64,000 nucleotides of DNA, from NCBI RefSeq assembly GCF_000247695.1, contig NW_004624854.1, positions 3,634,939 to 3,698,938 of the forward strand. The letters are read 5' to 3'. The notes under the pieces are model-generated. The model saw only the letters and a program-made list of their open reading frames with translations. It searched no databases and had not been told where the DNA came from. Numbering within the stretch: position 1 is the stretch's first letter; every line of letters starts with the position of its first letter. This document shows positions 1 through 11,580 of the stretch, one piece after another. The translations under genes and the position numbers were made by a program. This DNA is from Heterocephalus glaber (Eukaryota; Chordata; Mammalia; Rodentia; Bathyergidae).

Positions 1-289
1 AAGGACTATATTGTTCTATGTTTTGATGCATTGATCCGTGTATATCCATTAATTTCAATTTTGGACAGGAATTGTGATCATTTTAATCTCTCTGTATATT
101 TAAATATTGTAATTGTTCTCTGATAATTTATATTGACTTTTTTCTTTAGTTTCTTTAAATATTTGCTGTCTTGCACTTGAAACTCTTTCAGTGTGTACTA
201 ATTTTGTATCTATAAATTTATTAAAATTTGAATCATTTAAAAATCCTTCTCTTTATCTCTAATCATATATTTGTCTTAATATATGCTGA

Positions 290-775
290 GTATGATATTA
301 ATATAGTCTAGTTTTCTTTTAGTTGTAATTATATGGGGCAAACCTTTTTGTCTCTTTATTTTGACCTGAATGTTTTCAATGTCTATGTATGATGTATTGT
401 TAAAAATTATTCCATCGTGTTTATCTTTGCCTTTTCATTTTAACACTGGATTCATTTATGTTTCAATATGTTCTAATACATGTAGTGTTTAAATATACAC
501 TTTTATTATTTACTTTGGTTTATTTTCTTTCTGCTGTATACTATTTTTTTCACTGTTTTTCTTTATTTGTCCAATTTTATTCTGTACTGACTTATTACTT
601 ACATATGGGTTTGCTATTCTTCGGGTAATTCCCTTGAAAATTACAACTACAACTTCCTTAATCAAACTCTAATAGTGACTGATAATTTAACTTCAATTTT
701 ATGTGCTATAGAGATGTAAAGAACTTAGTTCTTTTTAAATCTCTTTATCACCCTCTAAATGTAGTCAAATCTTAC
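290..775 (-). mobile_element. Ancient L1M fragment (ORF2 5' region)
   Basis: On the minus strand the sequence follows the start of the ORF2 endonuclease region and the sequence just upstream of it in old mammalian L1 families. The order of recognisable blocks is the one expected for a reversed L1: the endonuclease N-terminal part around 290-480, then the leader-like T-rich block at 500-775. No open frame survives. The piece is heavily diverged, which implies an insertion older than the rodent radiation. Positions 1-289 are similar AT-rich DNA that may belong to the same element, but I cannot place it. Confidence 0.5.
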
Positions 776-821
776 ATATGTATGTATGTATATATGTATC
801 TCAGTATGTATCTATGTTTAT
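774..821. repeat. TATG-rich simple repeat
   Basis: Short degenerate run of TATG/TATC units directly next to the B1 fragment. It explains the low-complexity open frame read across this place. Confidence 0.6.
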
Positions 822-896
822 TTTGTCTTTGTAGCCCAGGCCGGCCTCAAATTTGTGGTGATCCTCTTACCTTAGCCCCCCAAGTCCTGGAATTAT
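822..896 (-). mobile_element. B1 SINE fragment
   Basis: The minus strand reads as the 3' half of a 7SL-derived B1: the plus strand shows the reversed blocks tagcccaggccggcctcaaa and cctggaattataaatg, which match the B1 'gaggccagcctgg' and 'taatcccag' cores. The tRNA-like ID that follows was inserted at its end. Confidence 0.65.
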
Positions 897-897
897 A

Positions 898-1018
898 AAT
901 GTGCTCCAGGGCCAGGGATTTAGCTCAGTGGCATGGAGCCTGCCTTGCAAACACAAGGTCCTGAGTTTGATCTCAGGTATGGGGGGGGGGGTGTAAATAA
1001 ATAGATCAATGTGCTCCA
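898..1018 (+). mobile_element. ID SINE with 11-bp TSD
   Basis: tRNA-derived SINE of the ID class. The pol III A-box block tagctcagtgg and the B-box-like block gagtttgatctc are both visible, followed by a G run and an A-rich tail. The element (about 909-1007) is flanked by perfect direct repeats aatgtgctcca at 898-908 and 1008-1018, the mark of L1-driven retroposition. The variable middle (ggcatggagcctgccttgca) differs from the other IDs in the window. Confidence 0.9.
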
Positions 1019-1489
1019 TTCTACATATACCAGTATAATTATCATTTTCTTAGTTTCATTGTTTTTGGCATTTTTGACCTTCTGCCTGTGATCATGTATC
1101 CCTACACTGAAAAAAAAGTCCTTACATGTGTGTTTCATTATTTTTGCTTTTGCCTGTATAATTTTTATTATTTTTCAATGTGAAATTTTAGAAAAAAATA
1201 TGAAGTCTCACTAGTAAATTTGTACATATATTAACCAATGCATAGTATCTGTATTGTAAAGACCCATGTGAGAAAAAATTTTCAATTCTATTATCATGTG
1301 TCGATACAGCTACGAGTTTCCTTAGCCTTGCTCTATCAACTCTAACCATTTTCTTCCAGAGCAACTAGGATCAACTTCTCTTTTCCTTTCTCTTAAATGA
1401 GGTGTATAGATCTGATTTATAATACAGTTTGTTTCTATTTTCATATATATATTTTATTAAAGTCTTTATCCTTCTTTACACTCTGGGTT
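1019..1489. other. AT-rich DNA, possible L1M continuation
   Basis: Probably the continuation of the ancient minus-strand L1 split by the ID, at least to about 1270. The rest shows no recognisable gene or repeat. Confidence 0.3.
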
Positions 1490-2015
1490 TAATTTTACAC
1501 AGCGGTAGTTGTTTTGTGATGTGTAGTTTTGTGAATTTTGACGAATGCATTGAGCTATGTATCTACAATCATAGTTACATATGAAATAATTCCATCATTT
1601 TAATTTTAGTGACATCCTCTCTTTCATGACAAATATTGATCATTTTTATCTTCTTTTTTGTTGGGTCAACGTCATTAGGTGTTTGTTAATTGTATTAATT
1701 TTTCTTTCAAGAATAAACTTTTGCTTTTAATTTTTAATTTTTGTTATTAATTTTATATGTTTCTGCTCTTATTTTATTATTTTGTTCCTTCTGTTTTCTT
1801 TGGGTATAACATATTTTATTTTCCCTGCTTTCTTATGGTGAGTGTTTAGATGACTAATTTGAAAATCTTCTTCTCTATTGTAAATATTTGATACTATCAA
1901 GTTGTCAGTATTTGACGTGGTCCTAATAATTACTGACAGAGCTTTGCTCTTGCATATAATACTCATCTTAGACATTCCCTTAACCACACATGGAATCAGT
2001 CGTTTCTCCAACAAA
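1490..2015 (-). mobile_element. Ancient L1M fragments
   Basis: Around 1540-1610 the plus strand resembles a reversed L1M 3' region (the 'tatctacaatcatagttaca' block). From about 1690 to 2010 it follows reversed L1 ORF2 around the linker between endonuclease and reverse transcriptase (blocks tttctgctcttattttatta and ccttctgttttctttgggta). Both are badly decayed and carry no frame. Confidence 0.5.
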
Positions 2016-2139
2016 CCCAGGATTCATTTAATAGAAAGTAGAATGGTACTAGAAGCCATATTGGATTATTAGTGATATTTGTTTTCTCTGAGTTGGTCAT
2101 TGTTTGTAGCCCTTTCTGATGAGGAGAAATAGAAAGGAT

Positions 2140-2172
<33 letters not shown>

Positions 2173-2560
2173 CTTGCATATAGATCTACACTTACATTAG
2201 GTACAATCACGGATAAATAGATAGAATGGTTGTCTCCTGATAAAATGTTCTCACCTGTTTCCAAGAAACCAACTTATTTATTTATCAATTTATTTCAAAT
2301 TGTCCTCACAACTTCATAAGAATCTTAAATTAAGAGGATTGAAGACAGTTTTAAAATTTGTGAAAGTTATTTTTGTTTTCAAGTTATTTTTTGCCAATTT
2401 GTGAAACCAATTATATGTTTTTAGATCACTTTAAATAGGTCCCTATCATGTGTTAATGATATTAACTGGATATACAAATTACTTTATTTCTAAGTTTTAA
2501 TAGAATATTTTTGAAAATTTTTGTTTTGCAAATTTAAAAATATTTCCAGTTTAAAATAAA

Positions 2561-2595
<35 letters not shown>

Positions 2596-2837
2596 TTCCA
2601 GTTTAAAACTGTAATGTAGTAAATACACATTATCTATAGAAATCTACTCCTGATATGTCCATTTTATTTACTTCTTCAGTAGGTAAAATATTTTTATTAA
2701 CCTTCATTTTACCCTTTAAATATATACAGATATACACATATTTTACTGCATAATAAAATGTATATATTTTCACTCTTTGTAATTATATCTCTTAGTATTA
2801 TGAGTTTTTCTATTTCTGTTTTATGTGAACAATTATA
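2016..2837. other. Intergenic AT-rich DNA with two microsatellites
   Basis: Contains a (CA)n run at 2139-2170 and a (TA)n run at about 2572-2594. No gene or interspersed repeat is recognised elsewhere. Confidence 0.7.
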
Positions 2838-2849
2838 CTATTGCATGTT

Positions 2850-3159
2850 TTTTAAAATTAATTTTATTGGAACATTTAAGGTATACAATACAATGACATT
2901 CATCATTGAAAATTTGAAAAACCAATCTCCCTTGGTTCTTATTTTTTCCCCATTCACCTGCCCTCCCTTCAACCCCTCCATCACTTGCTATTTACAAAGA
3001 CTTTGTTTCCATTTTTTTATTTCCTCATATTATTCCATTCCTTTCTTTCCTTTCCCCTACCTCTCTCACTTCCCCTTCCCCTTTGCCCCTTTTCTTCCCA
3101 TTTTACATTATCTATTATACCGTTTAGTCCTTATTTACACTTTCAGTTTCTCACTCTAG
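2850..3159 (-). other. LINE-1 3' UTR with polypurine tract
   Basis: On the minus strand this is G/A-rich (C/T-rich on the plus strand, 2930-3110) and ends in a poly(A). The same 3' UTR recurs at about 20205-20450, 48969-49303 and 55115-55361, which defines one young L1 lineage. The hydrophobic open frame read here on the plus strand is only the complement of the polypurine tract. Confidence 0.85.
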
Positions 3160-6100
3160 AGAAACTATTCAGTATTTACACATGTGTGTCCTTTTTATTT
3201 CACTTAAGAGTACGGCCTCAATGTGCATCCATTTAGCTATAAATGTCTCTAATTTCTCATTTTTTATGGCTGAGTAGTACTCCATTTCATTTTTTTAAAA
3301 AACTACATTTTCTTTATCCAGTGTCCAGTTGGTGGGCAATTGGGCTGCTTCCAAGTTTTAACTATTACAAACTGTGCAGCTATGAACATGGGTGCACATA
3401 TATTGCTGTGGTATGATTCTTGAATTCTTTGGGGAAGATACCCAACAGGGGAATACCTGGGTCAAATGGGAATTTCAGTTCTACATTTGAGGTATGTCCA
3501 TACTGATTTTCACAGATTGGTTGCACCAATCTGCACTCCCACCAGCAGTGGGGTAAAGTTCCTCTTTCCCCACACCTGTGCCAGCATTTGTTATTGGTTG
3601 ATTTCATGATAGCAGCCATTCTTTCTGGGGTGAAGTGGAATCTCAGCATTGTTTTCATTTGCAACTCTCCAATGACCAGTGGTGTTGAACATTTTTTCAT
3701 AAGTTTATTTGCTATTACTAATTCTTTTTCTGAGAAATGTCTGCTCATTTCAGATGCTCATTTTTGGATTGGGTCTTAAATGTAGGTGGTCTAATGTTTT
3801 TTAAGTTCTTTATCGATTCTAGACAGTAGACCGTTGTCTGAGGTACAGCTGGTGAAATTTTTTTCCCAACTTGTGGGTTATCTCTTCACACTGTTGGTGA
3901 TTTCTCTTGCTGTGCAGAAGCTTTTTAATAAGAAGAGATCCCACTTGGTGATGGTTTCTGTTAGTTCATAGGCAACTGAGGTTTTGTTCATAAAATCTTT
4001 TCATGCACCAGTTCTTCAAGAGTTCTACCTACCCTCTGCTCTAGCCAGTTCAGCATTTCAGTTTTAATATTTAGATCTTTACTCCACTTCAATTTTAGTT
4101 TAGTGCATGGTGAGAGATATAGGTCTAGTTTTAATCTTTGGCAAGTTGAAACCCAATTTTTCCAGCATCATTTATTAAAAAGGTTACCTTTCCTCCAGTG
4201 AGGGTGTTTGGCTCCTATGTTGAAGATAAGGTGGCTGAGCGTGTCTGGAGTTGTTTCTGCATAATCTGTTCCACTGGTTCTCAAGTCTGTTTCTTTGTCA
4301 ATACCATGCTGTTTTTACCACAGTAGCTTTGCAGCATAGTTTCAAGTTGGGGGTTGTGATACCCCTTGCCATATCTCTGTTCCCTAGAATACCTTTCTAG
4401 GTCTCTTCTTGTTCAAAATGAATTTTTGGATTGTTTTCTCAAAGTCAGTGAAGCATGCTGTTGGGATTTCAATTGGGATTACATTGAATCTATATAGCAA
4501 TTTTGGAAGTATGGCCATTTTCAATATATTGGTGCTTCCTACCCAGGATCAAGGGATGTCTTTCCATTTTCTGATATCCTCTTCAATCTCTCTTTTCAGA
4601 GTGGTATAGTTTTCAGAGAAGAGGTTTTTGATCTCTTTTGTTATGTTTATTCATAGGTATTTCAAATTTTTGGATGCTATTGTGAAAGGAATTGTTTGCC
4701 CTATTTCTCTCTCAGTGAGTCTGTTGTTCATGTAGAGCAAAGCTATTGATTTCTGTGTGTTGAGCTTGCATCCAGCTACTTAACTGAATTTGGTTATTAA
4801 GTCTAGAAGATTTTGGTGGAGTTCTTGGGGTCTTCTATATACAGTAACATGTCATCTGCAAATAATGACAATTTGACTTCTTCGTTTCCTATCTTTATTC
4901 CTTTTATTTCTTTCTCTTGTCTAATTGCTGTGGCTATTGTTTTCAAAACTATATTGAATAGGAGTGGTGATAGTGGACATCCTTGTCTTGTTTCTGATTT
5001 TAGTGTGAAAGATTTCAGTTTTTGACCATTTAGTATGATACTGGCTGTTGGTTTTTCATAGATGGCTTTTATCAGATTGAGGTAGAGAGCTATTCCAATT
5101 TTTTGTAGGGTTTTTATCATAAATGCATGTTGGATTTTGTCGATTGATTTTCTACATCTATTGAGATTACCATATGGTTTATGTCCTTGGCCTATTGATA
5201 TAATGTATTACATTGATTAATTTGTGTATGTTGAACCATCCCACCATCCCTGGGATGAATCTCACTTGATCAGGGTAACTGATCTTCTTGATGATCTTCT
5301 GCATTCTATTTGCCAGTATCTTATTAAGGAATTTTGAATCTATATTCATTTGTGAGATTGGCCTATAGCTCTCTTTTTCAGTTCGGTCTTTCTCTGCTTT
5401 GGGTATCAAGGTGATTCTTGTTTAGAAGAATGAATTTGGGAATATTGCTTCCTTTTCAATTTCATTGAAGAGTTTAAATAGTAGTGGCAGTAGATCCTCT
5501 CTAAATGTCTTATAGAATTCAGCAGTAAAGCCATCAAGACCTGTGCTTTTCTTAGTTGGTAAGTTCTTAATTATGTTTTCAATTTCATTGATTGATATGG
5601 TTGATATGAGGTTGTTTAGAATTTTTAGTTCTTCTTCGTTCAACTTTGGTAATTCATACGTATCTAGGAATCTGTCCATTGCTTCTGTGTTTTCCTTCTT
5701 ATTGGAGTATAGGTTCTGGAAGTAGGTATTGATAATCCTCTGGATTTCTGCTGGGTCAATTGTAATTTCATCCCTAATTGTGTGGAATTGGGCCTTTTGT
5801 TTCCTTTTTCTGATAAGGTTGGCTTAGGGTTTGTCAATTTTGTTTATTCTTTTGAATAACCAACTCTTGGCTTCATTGATTTTTTGTATTGTTCTCTTAG
5901 TCTCCATTGCATTGATTTCTGCTCTGAACTTTATAATTTCCTCCCTTGTATGAGCTTTGGGTGTGTCCTGCTCTTCTTTTTCTAGAAGCTTGAGGTTCAG
6001 CATCAGGTTGTTTAATTGGGCTTGCTCTGTTTTCCTAATATGAATATTCATTGCTATGAATTTCCCTCCTAAGACTGCTTTCATTTTGTCCCAAAAATTC

Positions 6101-6952
6101 AGATATGTTGTATTGTCATTGTCATTTAGTTGTAGGAACTGTCTGATTTCTTCTTTAATTTCCTCTGTGGCTCATTGGTTATTCATAAGTGTGTTGTTCA
6201 ACTTCCATGTGTTTATGAAGTTTTTGCAGTTTCTTTTGCTATGGATCTCCAATTTCATTGCACTATGGTCTGATAATATACAGGGCATAACTTCAATTCT
6301 TTTACACTTACCTAAAAATGTGCTATGAGCGAGTATGTGGTCTATTTTGGAAAACAACTGGTGCACAGCTGAAAAGAATGTGTATTCTGATTTTGTGGGG
6401 TGAAACACTCTATAAACATCTTTTAAGCTCATTTGTTCAAGGGTTTGATTGAGTTCTGGTATTTCTCTGCTTGTGTTTTGTCTAGTTGATCTATCTGTGA
6501 CAGTGGGGTGTTGAGGTCCCCCACTACTATTGCATTAGTACCTATTTGATTTTTCATGTCCATTTGTATTTGTTTTACATAGTTGGGTGCACTATTGCTT
6601 GGTGCATATATATTTATGATTGTCATCTCTTCCTCTTGGATTGTTCCCTTTACAAGAATATTGTGTCCTTCTTTGTCTCTCTTAATCAGTGTTGGCTTGA
6701 AATCCACTTAATCTGCAAAGAGGATAGCTACTCCTGCTTTTTTTCAGGTTTCTGTCACATGGAGTATTGTTTTCCACCCTTTAACTTTCAGTCTATGAGT
6801 TTCTTTTTGAATTAAGTGTTTTTCTTGAATGCAGCATATTGTTGGATCTTGCTTCTTTTCCCATTCTACCAATGTATTTCTTGTGATTGATGAATTGAGA
6901 CCATTAACATTTTGATTGTTATAACTGATACAGATTGACTTATCATTGTCAT
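3160..6952 (-). pseudogene. LINE-1 ORF2 (broken endonuclease-RT)
   Basis: ORF2p nicks target DNA and copies L1 RNA at the nick. The start is at 6952, 35 bases after the ORF1 stop. The endonuclease pieces show VVGDLNTPLSQID (6429-6707) and ILSDHSAMKLEI (6172-6432), the Asp/Asn and Asp-His active-site motifs. The RT pieces show [21 protein letters not shown] (5422-5679), [13 protein letters not shown] and an intact [11 protein letters not shown] catalytic motif (4803-5120). The Cys-rich C-terminus at 3380-3748 has CWHRCGERGTLPHCWWECR. At least eight frame breaks are needed to join these. The exact stop is lost; about 3160 is an estimate. Confidence 0.93.
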
Positions 6953-6987
6953 GACTTTTCTTTTTGTTGGACTCTCCCCCTTTGCAT

Positions 6988-8012
6988 TTAATTTCCTGTC
7001 ATTCCTGATGGATTCATTCTGCTGGGCTTCCTGGTGTTGTGACCCTCATTGTCTTTTCCGACGATATTGTCTAAAATTTTTTGGAGTGCTGGTTTGGCAT
7101 TTATGAAGTTCCTAAGGTGCTCTTTGTCATGAAAGTATCTTATTTCTCCATCAATTCTGAAAGATACAGGGTACATCAATATTGGTTAGAGGCTGCTTTC
7201 CTTTAGGGATTAAAATACATCACTCCCAGCTCTTCTTGCCTGCAGGGTTTGTTTGGAGAAGTCTGCTGTGATTCTAAGGGGTCTCCATTTTAGGTGATTT
7301 GTTTCTTTTCTCTAACTACTTGTAGAATTTTGTTCTTCTGCTGGCTTTCTGGAATCTTAACTATTATATGCCTATGTGTAGGGCTTTTTTGATCAAGGCT
7401 ATCCAGGGTCACTTATCTGTATGTCAAGTTCTTTTCCCCTGCTTGGGACGTTTTCTGCCCTCACATCTGTGAACAATTTTTTTATGTCATCTGCACTCCC
7501 TCCTCTTTCGTCATTGACTCTGATCAATCTTATGTTATTCCTCTTTGCATTGTCTAGAAGCTATTGGATTGATTTCTCATGGTCCCTTACTATTTTAAAG
7601 CAATTTTTCTTTTCTTGGTCACTAATTGCATTCCTATCTTCTATATCTGAAATTCTGTCCTCACGTTGGCTCATTCTGCTGTATAAACTTTCAATAGAAT
7701 TTTTAATCTCCTGGAAATCTGTTTGCATGTGTTTTATGGATTCCATTTGTCTCCTGTGTTGGGATTCCATCATATTCCTCAGCTCCTCTTTTTTTTTTAT
7801 GTCTCGTCTCTAGATTTATTTATCATGTCTTCTACAATATCTGCTGTTATCTGAGAAATTATTTCTCATTTTATTTTTTCCAGATCCTCTTTTGTTGCCA
7901 GTTCAGGGAGTCTACGTGGTTGAGTATCAGATTGTTCCATCTCATTTCCCTTTTGGGTTGCCTTAGGTGATCTAGAAGTCTGTTTTTGAGACTTGTTTAT
8001 GTGTCTTCTCAT
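6988..8012 (-). pseudogene. LINE-1 ORF1 (broken)
   Basis: ORF1p is the trimeric RNA-binding nucleic-acid chaperone that coats L1 RNA in cytoplasmic particles. The start MRRHINKSQKQTS lies at 8012. A coiled-coil stretch is visible in the piece at 7561-7773 (heptad-like, rich in Q/E/I/M, with MSQREDRISDIEDRN). The C-terminal piece at 6988-7179 contains the conserved SFRIDGEIRYFHDKEHLRNF block. The length of about 340 codons is normal for L1 ORF1. Several frameshifts separate these pieces, so no full protein can be made. Confidence 0.9.
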
Positions 8013-8239
8013 TTTAACTTGGGGGGGGGGTGCTGCTGGTTCATCTCCTCAGTGCTGGTATTGGCTCTGCTCCTTGGTTCTGGGGGCAGTGGTATGGCAG
8101 CCTATTGCATGTTAGTAGACTGATTTGCACTTTATTTGTTCTTATCTTGAGGTGTTTTTATCAAGAACGTGATGTCATTTGTAAACTCTTCTCTACCATC
8201 TAATTTTAAATTATATTTATTTTCAATGTATTATTGTAT

Positions 8240-8390
8240 NNNNNNNNNNNNNNNNNNNNNNNNNNNNNNNNNNNNNNNNNNNNNNNNNNNNNNNNNNNNN
8301 NNNNNNNNNNNNNNNNNNNNNNNNNNNNNNNNNNNNNNNNNNNNNNNNNNNNNNNNNNNNNNNNNNNNNNNNNNNNNNNNNNNNNNNNNN
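8240..8390. other. Assembly gap (151 N)
   Basis: Unsequenced run. Open frames that include X residues across it are meaningless. Confidence 1.
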
Positions 8391-9574
8391 TAAGGTATTA
8401 CTTTAAACATACAAGTTTAGGAGGAAGACTATTGCACTTTCTGTATTTTTTCTAAATTCTATTCTCATTTCTGAAACTTCTCACTTTTTCACATTTTCAA
8501 ACTCACAAATACGTCTGCATTTCTATACTTCAAATTCATCTCAATGGGGCATGTTGTTATTATACCTTATGCTTTCTTACTCATAGACATTATCTTACCT
8601 TATTTCTGTGTGTAAATCTATATTTAATGCTGACCATTAATCGACATGATACTGCAATTTTAGCCACTTCGATGTATTGTTTGTTCTCTAGATTCTTTAA
8701 GAAGGACAATGAATTCATGTTTCCCAATGCCTTGCATGTTGATAAGAGAATGATTGAGACATTTATTCTCAAAAATCAACTAAGTAGAGAGCAAATCTTG
8801 AAGCCTATTTTCTCTCTTTTACATCTTAATCATGTTATACCCTGACTTCTGGTTTAAATTGCAAAATCTGATAAAAATCTCACTTTGTTTTCTATTTTTA
8901 GTAACATGATGTCCTTTCTCACTCCAGAATACTCAAAGGATTTTATTTTTAAGAGAAAAGTGTAGGTTTTGTTAAATTCATTTTCATAATAAGAAACAAA
9001 CCAAAAAGAACACAAGAGTTGCTAATCCTTGCCTGACAATCTTTTGAAAATAGTAAAATGTGTGAGGCAATTTTTGAAAATCAAAAAGATAATTAAACAA
9101 AACATTAAGAGTTTCATTATGATACAGATATAGATGTACTTCCTATGAGTAAATTAAGAACAGTATAATACCAATAGAACAACATAAATTTAAAAAGCAT
9201 AAATCAAGAAATATCTTCTGACATTTTTAGATAATAAAGAGAAAATTGAACTAGAAACAAAACAAATTGAAAGATAATTCTAAAGCTGAGAAAATCAATT
9301 TAACTTCTATATTCATGCATTTAAGTAATAAATCTTCTATTTGATAATTAAAATGTGTAGTTTCCCAAATGCATTTGCTTTAATTGTCTGTTGTTTCTTG
9401 TTTTTAATCTGTTTTCTTACCTTTTCATGAGCTTGGATATTTTTATCTTGTGATAGACCTTGTATTTATAATATGTTTAGTAATGCTCTGAGAACAAGAA
9501 AAAACTTATTTTCCTCCAGAGAACAGAAGCATAATTGTAAGTATTGATATAAACTAAACCCTGCATTCAGTTTC
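8391..9574. other. AT-rich DNA, nothing recognised
   Basis: No gene, SINE, LINE or LTR signature seen on either strand. Confidence 0.6.
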
Positions 9575-10365
9575 TGTGGGAAACATTGTGGGAAACAGAG
9601 TAGCATCTTCCCAGGAAGGTGGGCATTGTTCTCAACATGGGGGTATAGATCTCTCTCTCAATGGGTCCTGGACCCTAGTCAGTTGCTCTGTCTGGTGAGT
9701 AACCCCAAAGCTCTGATATTTAGCTCATACTTTCAGCTATGAACTCAGAAATTATGAAATCCCTCCAGGAAAATTGAGCATAAGTTCTATGATCACCTAC
9801 ACAGGTCTGTATCTGTCTCCAGCTTATGATCTGGTATTACTCACTTTTCTGATCATTATCTGATGTCTAGAAGTAAATATTTTATAAGATCTTGGCACTG
9901 GCTGAGCCTGATGATGGTCCTTTTCCTTCTCCTTAATCCCTTTCTCCTCCATAGATTGGATTAGAGTTTGTCTGTTTGACTAACTCTGTAGACCTGGGAT
10001 AGCACAGCTCCAGGAGACAGTTTCCTGTTCCCTTCCTGCGCATGCCCCGATTATGAAACAATCATGTTAGTTCCGCCTAGGCCATGTAGGCCATATAGCA
10101 CTATTTGCCCCGCCTTCTCTTCCTGTTTGGCTTCCCACTATAAATAAACAGCACATGGAACTCCAGGCGGCCATTAGCGCATCAGGCTATGGTTCCACAT
10201 GGCCCCAGCTTTTAAGCATAATCTTGATATGTATCTTTCTTTCTCCTTTCTCCAGTTTTCTTCATCTCCCAGGCTTTGGACCCTACGCCGTGCAGGTCAT
10301 GGCAAGATCCTCTGGTTCTGATTATAATTCAAGGTGAGGTTCAAATCATCTAGTTCAAAATTACA
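9575..10365 (+). mobile_element. Probable endogenous-retrovirus solo LTR
   Basis: Begins with TG (tgtgggaaac, nearly repeated 12 bases on) and has the layout of a retroviral LTR: a long U3-like part, a CpG-containing GC-richer stretch at 10010-10130, then a TATA box / poly(A)-signal-like cactataaataaaca at about 10136-10150, followed by a pyrimidine-rich R/U5-like stretch (tttctttctcctttctcc). A good 5' splice-donor consensus (aaggtgaggt) sits at about 10333. I could not find matching TSDs or a certain right end, and no gag, pol or env sequence flanks it. A promoter of another kind is possible. Confidence 0.4.
10136..10150 (+). promoter_or_regulatory. TATA-like box in LTR candidate
   Basis: The sequence tataaataaa preceded by GC-rich DNA is a good TATA match and could also serve as a polyadenylation signal, as in many short LTRs. 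Activity is not shown. Confidence 0.4.
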
Positions 10366-11378
10366 CAGTACAGAAGCCCTCATTTGATACATTTATAAAT
10401 ATTGAGATTCAGAGATTTGATCTTCTTTTCACAGATGAACATGAGGATTAGGAGCATTAACTGATCATTCATCGGTAATAGAGCTAATAAAATATGTATT
10501 GGAGGTCAATTGGCCCAGATAATTAGGTTTCAAGAACAATATTTACATATTTCAATCATTTAACTATAGATGGTGAATGTTATGCTTTTCCTATACAGTG
10601 GAGACTGAGAATATGCTATGTAATACACAGTTCTGTCTTTTCAATATTAACTTTTTTGATCCAAATTTCCTTCTTAAAATTAAAACAATAACTAAAGGTA
10701 AACATGATAAGATGATTGAGTTGTCACAAGGGTTCAATGGAAGCAAACATATCTTATTATATAAATCATTTGGTTAAAAAGTAAAATCATCAAAATATTC
10801 TCTATAGTAAAGTCACATTCTTTTGCATCATCAATCCTTGTGCACTCACATAAGAGTTAGAAAATTTTTGAAAGATAACTTTAACAATCATCTAATCAAG
10901 TTCTTATTAAATATAAAAAAGTAACACAAATAAAAAAGCCTATGAAGAATAACTATTCTACTGATATTCACAGCTAATTAGCCTTTAGAAAGAGGTTATC
11001 TTATTTCAACCCAGAATTCTTCCTTCTGAAAAAGACAACTTTTTAAAATATTTTCATGTTAAAATATTTACTATCATATTTGAATTTCAGAACATGTTCT
11101 GAAAAATTTAAATAATAAGCCTAGATCATAGTTATTGTAAGAGGAATTCATTCAAATGTATATGATGCTTTTGGAATACCATATTTTCTGTCCTAGTGGA
11201 TTTATAATACCAATGATTACCTAATATTTATTTTATATATATGTATGTATGATCTAAGCATTTTATAAATATCTTATGTAATTTTCTTTATTTTCTCTAA
11301 GTGTTTATAAAATGAGCATTTGATAGATGAATATGCAAAGACAGAAGACAAGTATCTTGATCAAGATCCTACAGATAA
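10366..11378. other. AT-rich DNA, nothing recognised
   Basis: No gene or interspersed repeat seen; only short TATG runs near 11240. Confidence 0.6.
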
Positions 11379-11510
11379 CATAAGCCTATAATCCCAGTAC
11401 TCTGGAGATTGAGGCAAGAGGATCACTGGAGGTTCAAGGCCTGCCTGGGCTACATAGAGAAATCAAGGCCAGCCTGAACTATATAGCAAAACCTTGTCTC
11501 AAGAAAAAAA
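11379..11510 (+). mobile_element. B1 SINE
   Basis: 7SL-derived SINE with the A-box-side block gcctataatcccagtactct and B-box-like ggttcaaggcctgcctgggc. A second related segment (aaggccagcctgaactatat) follows, then cttgtctcaag before the A-rich tail. The first bases of the B1 consensus are missing or diverged. Confidence 0.85.
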
Positions 11511-11580
11511 GTAGAAGGAGGAGGAGGAGGAGGAGGAGGAGGGAGAGAGTGGGGGAGAAGAAGAAAAAGAAATAGAAAAG
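11511..11580 (+). repeat. (GGA)n purine-rich tail
   Basis: Perfect GGA repeats at about 11516-11542, grading into mixed GA/AAG purines. It probably expanded from the B1 A-tail. Confidence 0.85.

Larger units (their letters stand above)
2838..8113 (-). mobile_element. Nearly complete LINE-1 with 12-bp TSD
   Basis: Reading the minus strand, the order is a short leader (about 8101-8013), ORF1, an intergenic spacer, ORF2, and a polypurine-rich 3' UTR ending in a poly(A) (poly-T at 2848-2853 on the plus strand). The insertion is bounded by perfect repeats ctattgcatgtt at 2838-2849 and 8102-8113, so both ends are true insertion ends. ORF1 and ORF2 are interrupted by frameshifts and stops, so the copy is dead. 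It is closely similar in family to the copies at 55370-64000 and shares its 3' UTR with the fragments at 20205, 48969 and 55115. Confidence 0.95.

Noticed and set aside
2758..3236. Hydrophobic open frames resembling a membrane protein
   Set aside because: They are the complement of the L1 3' UTR polypurine tract; the same happens at 39080-39343, 49026-49214, 20130-20401 and 55125-55319.
8169..8455. Open frames across the N run
   Set aside because: They consist mostly of undefined residues over the assembly gap.
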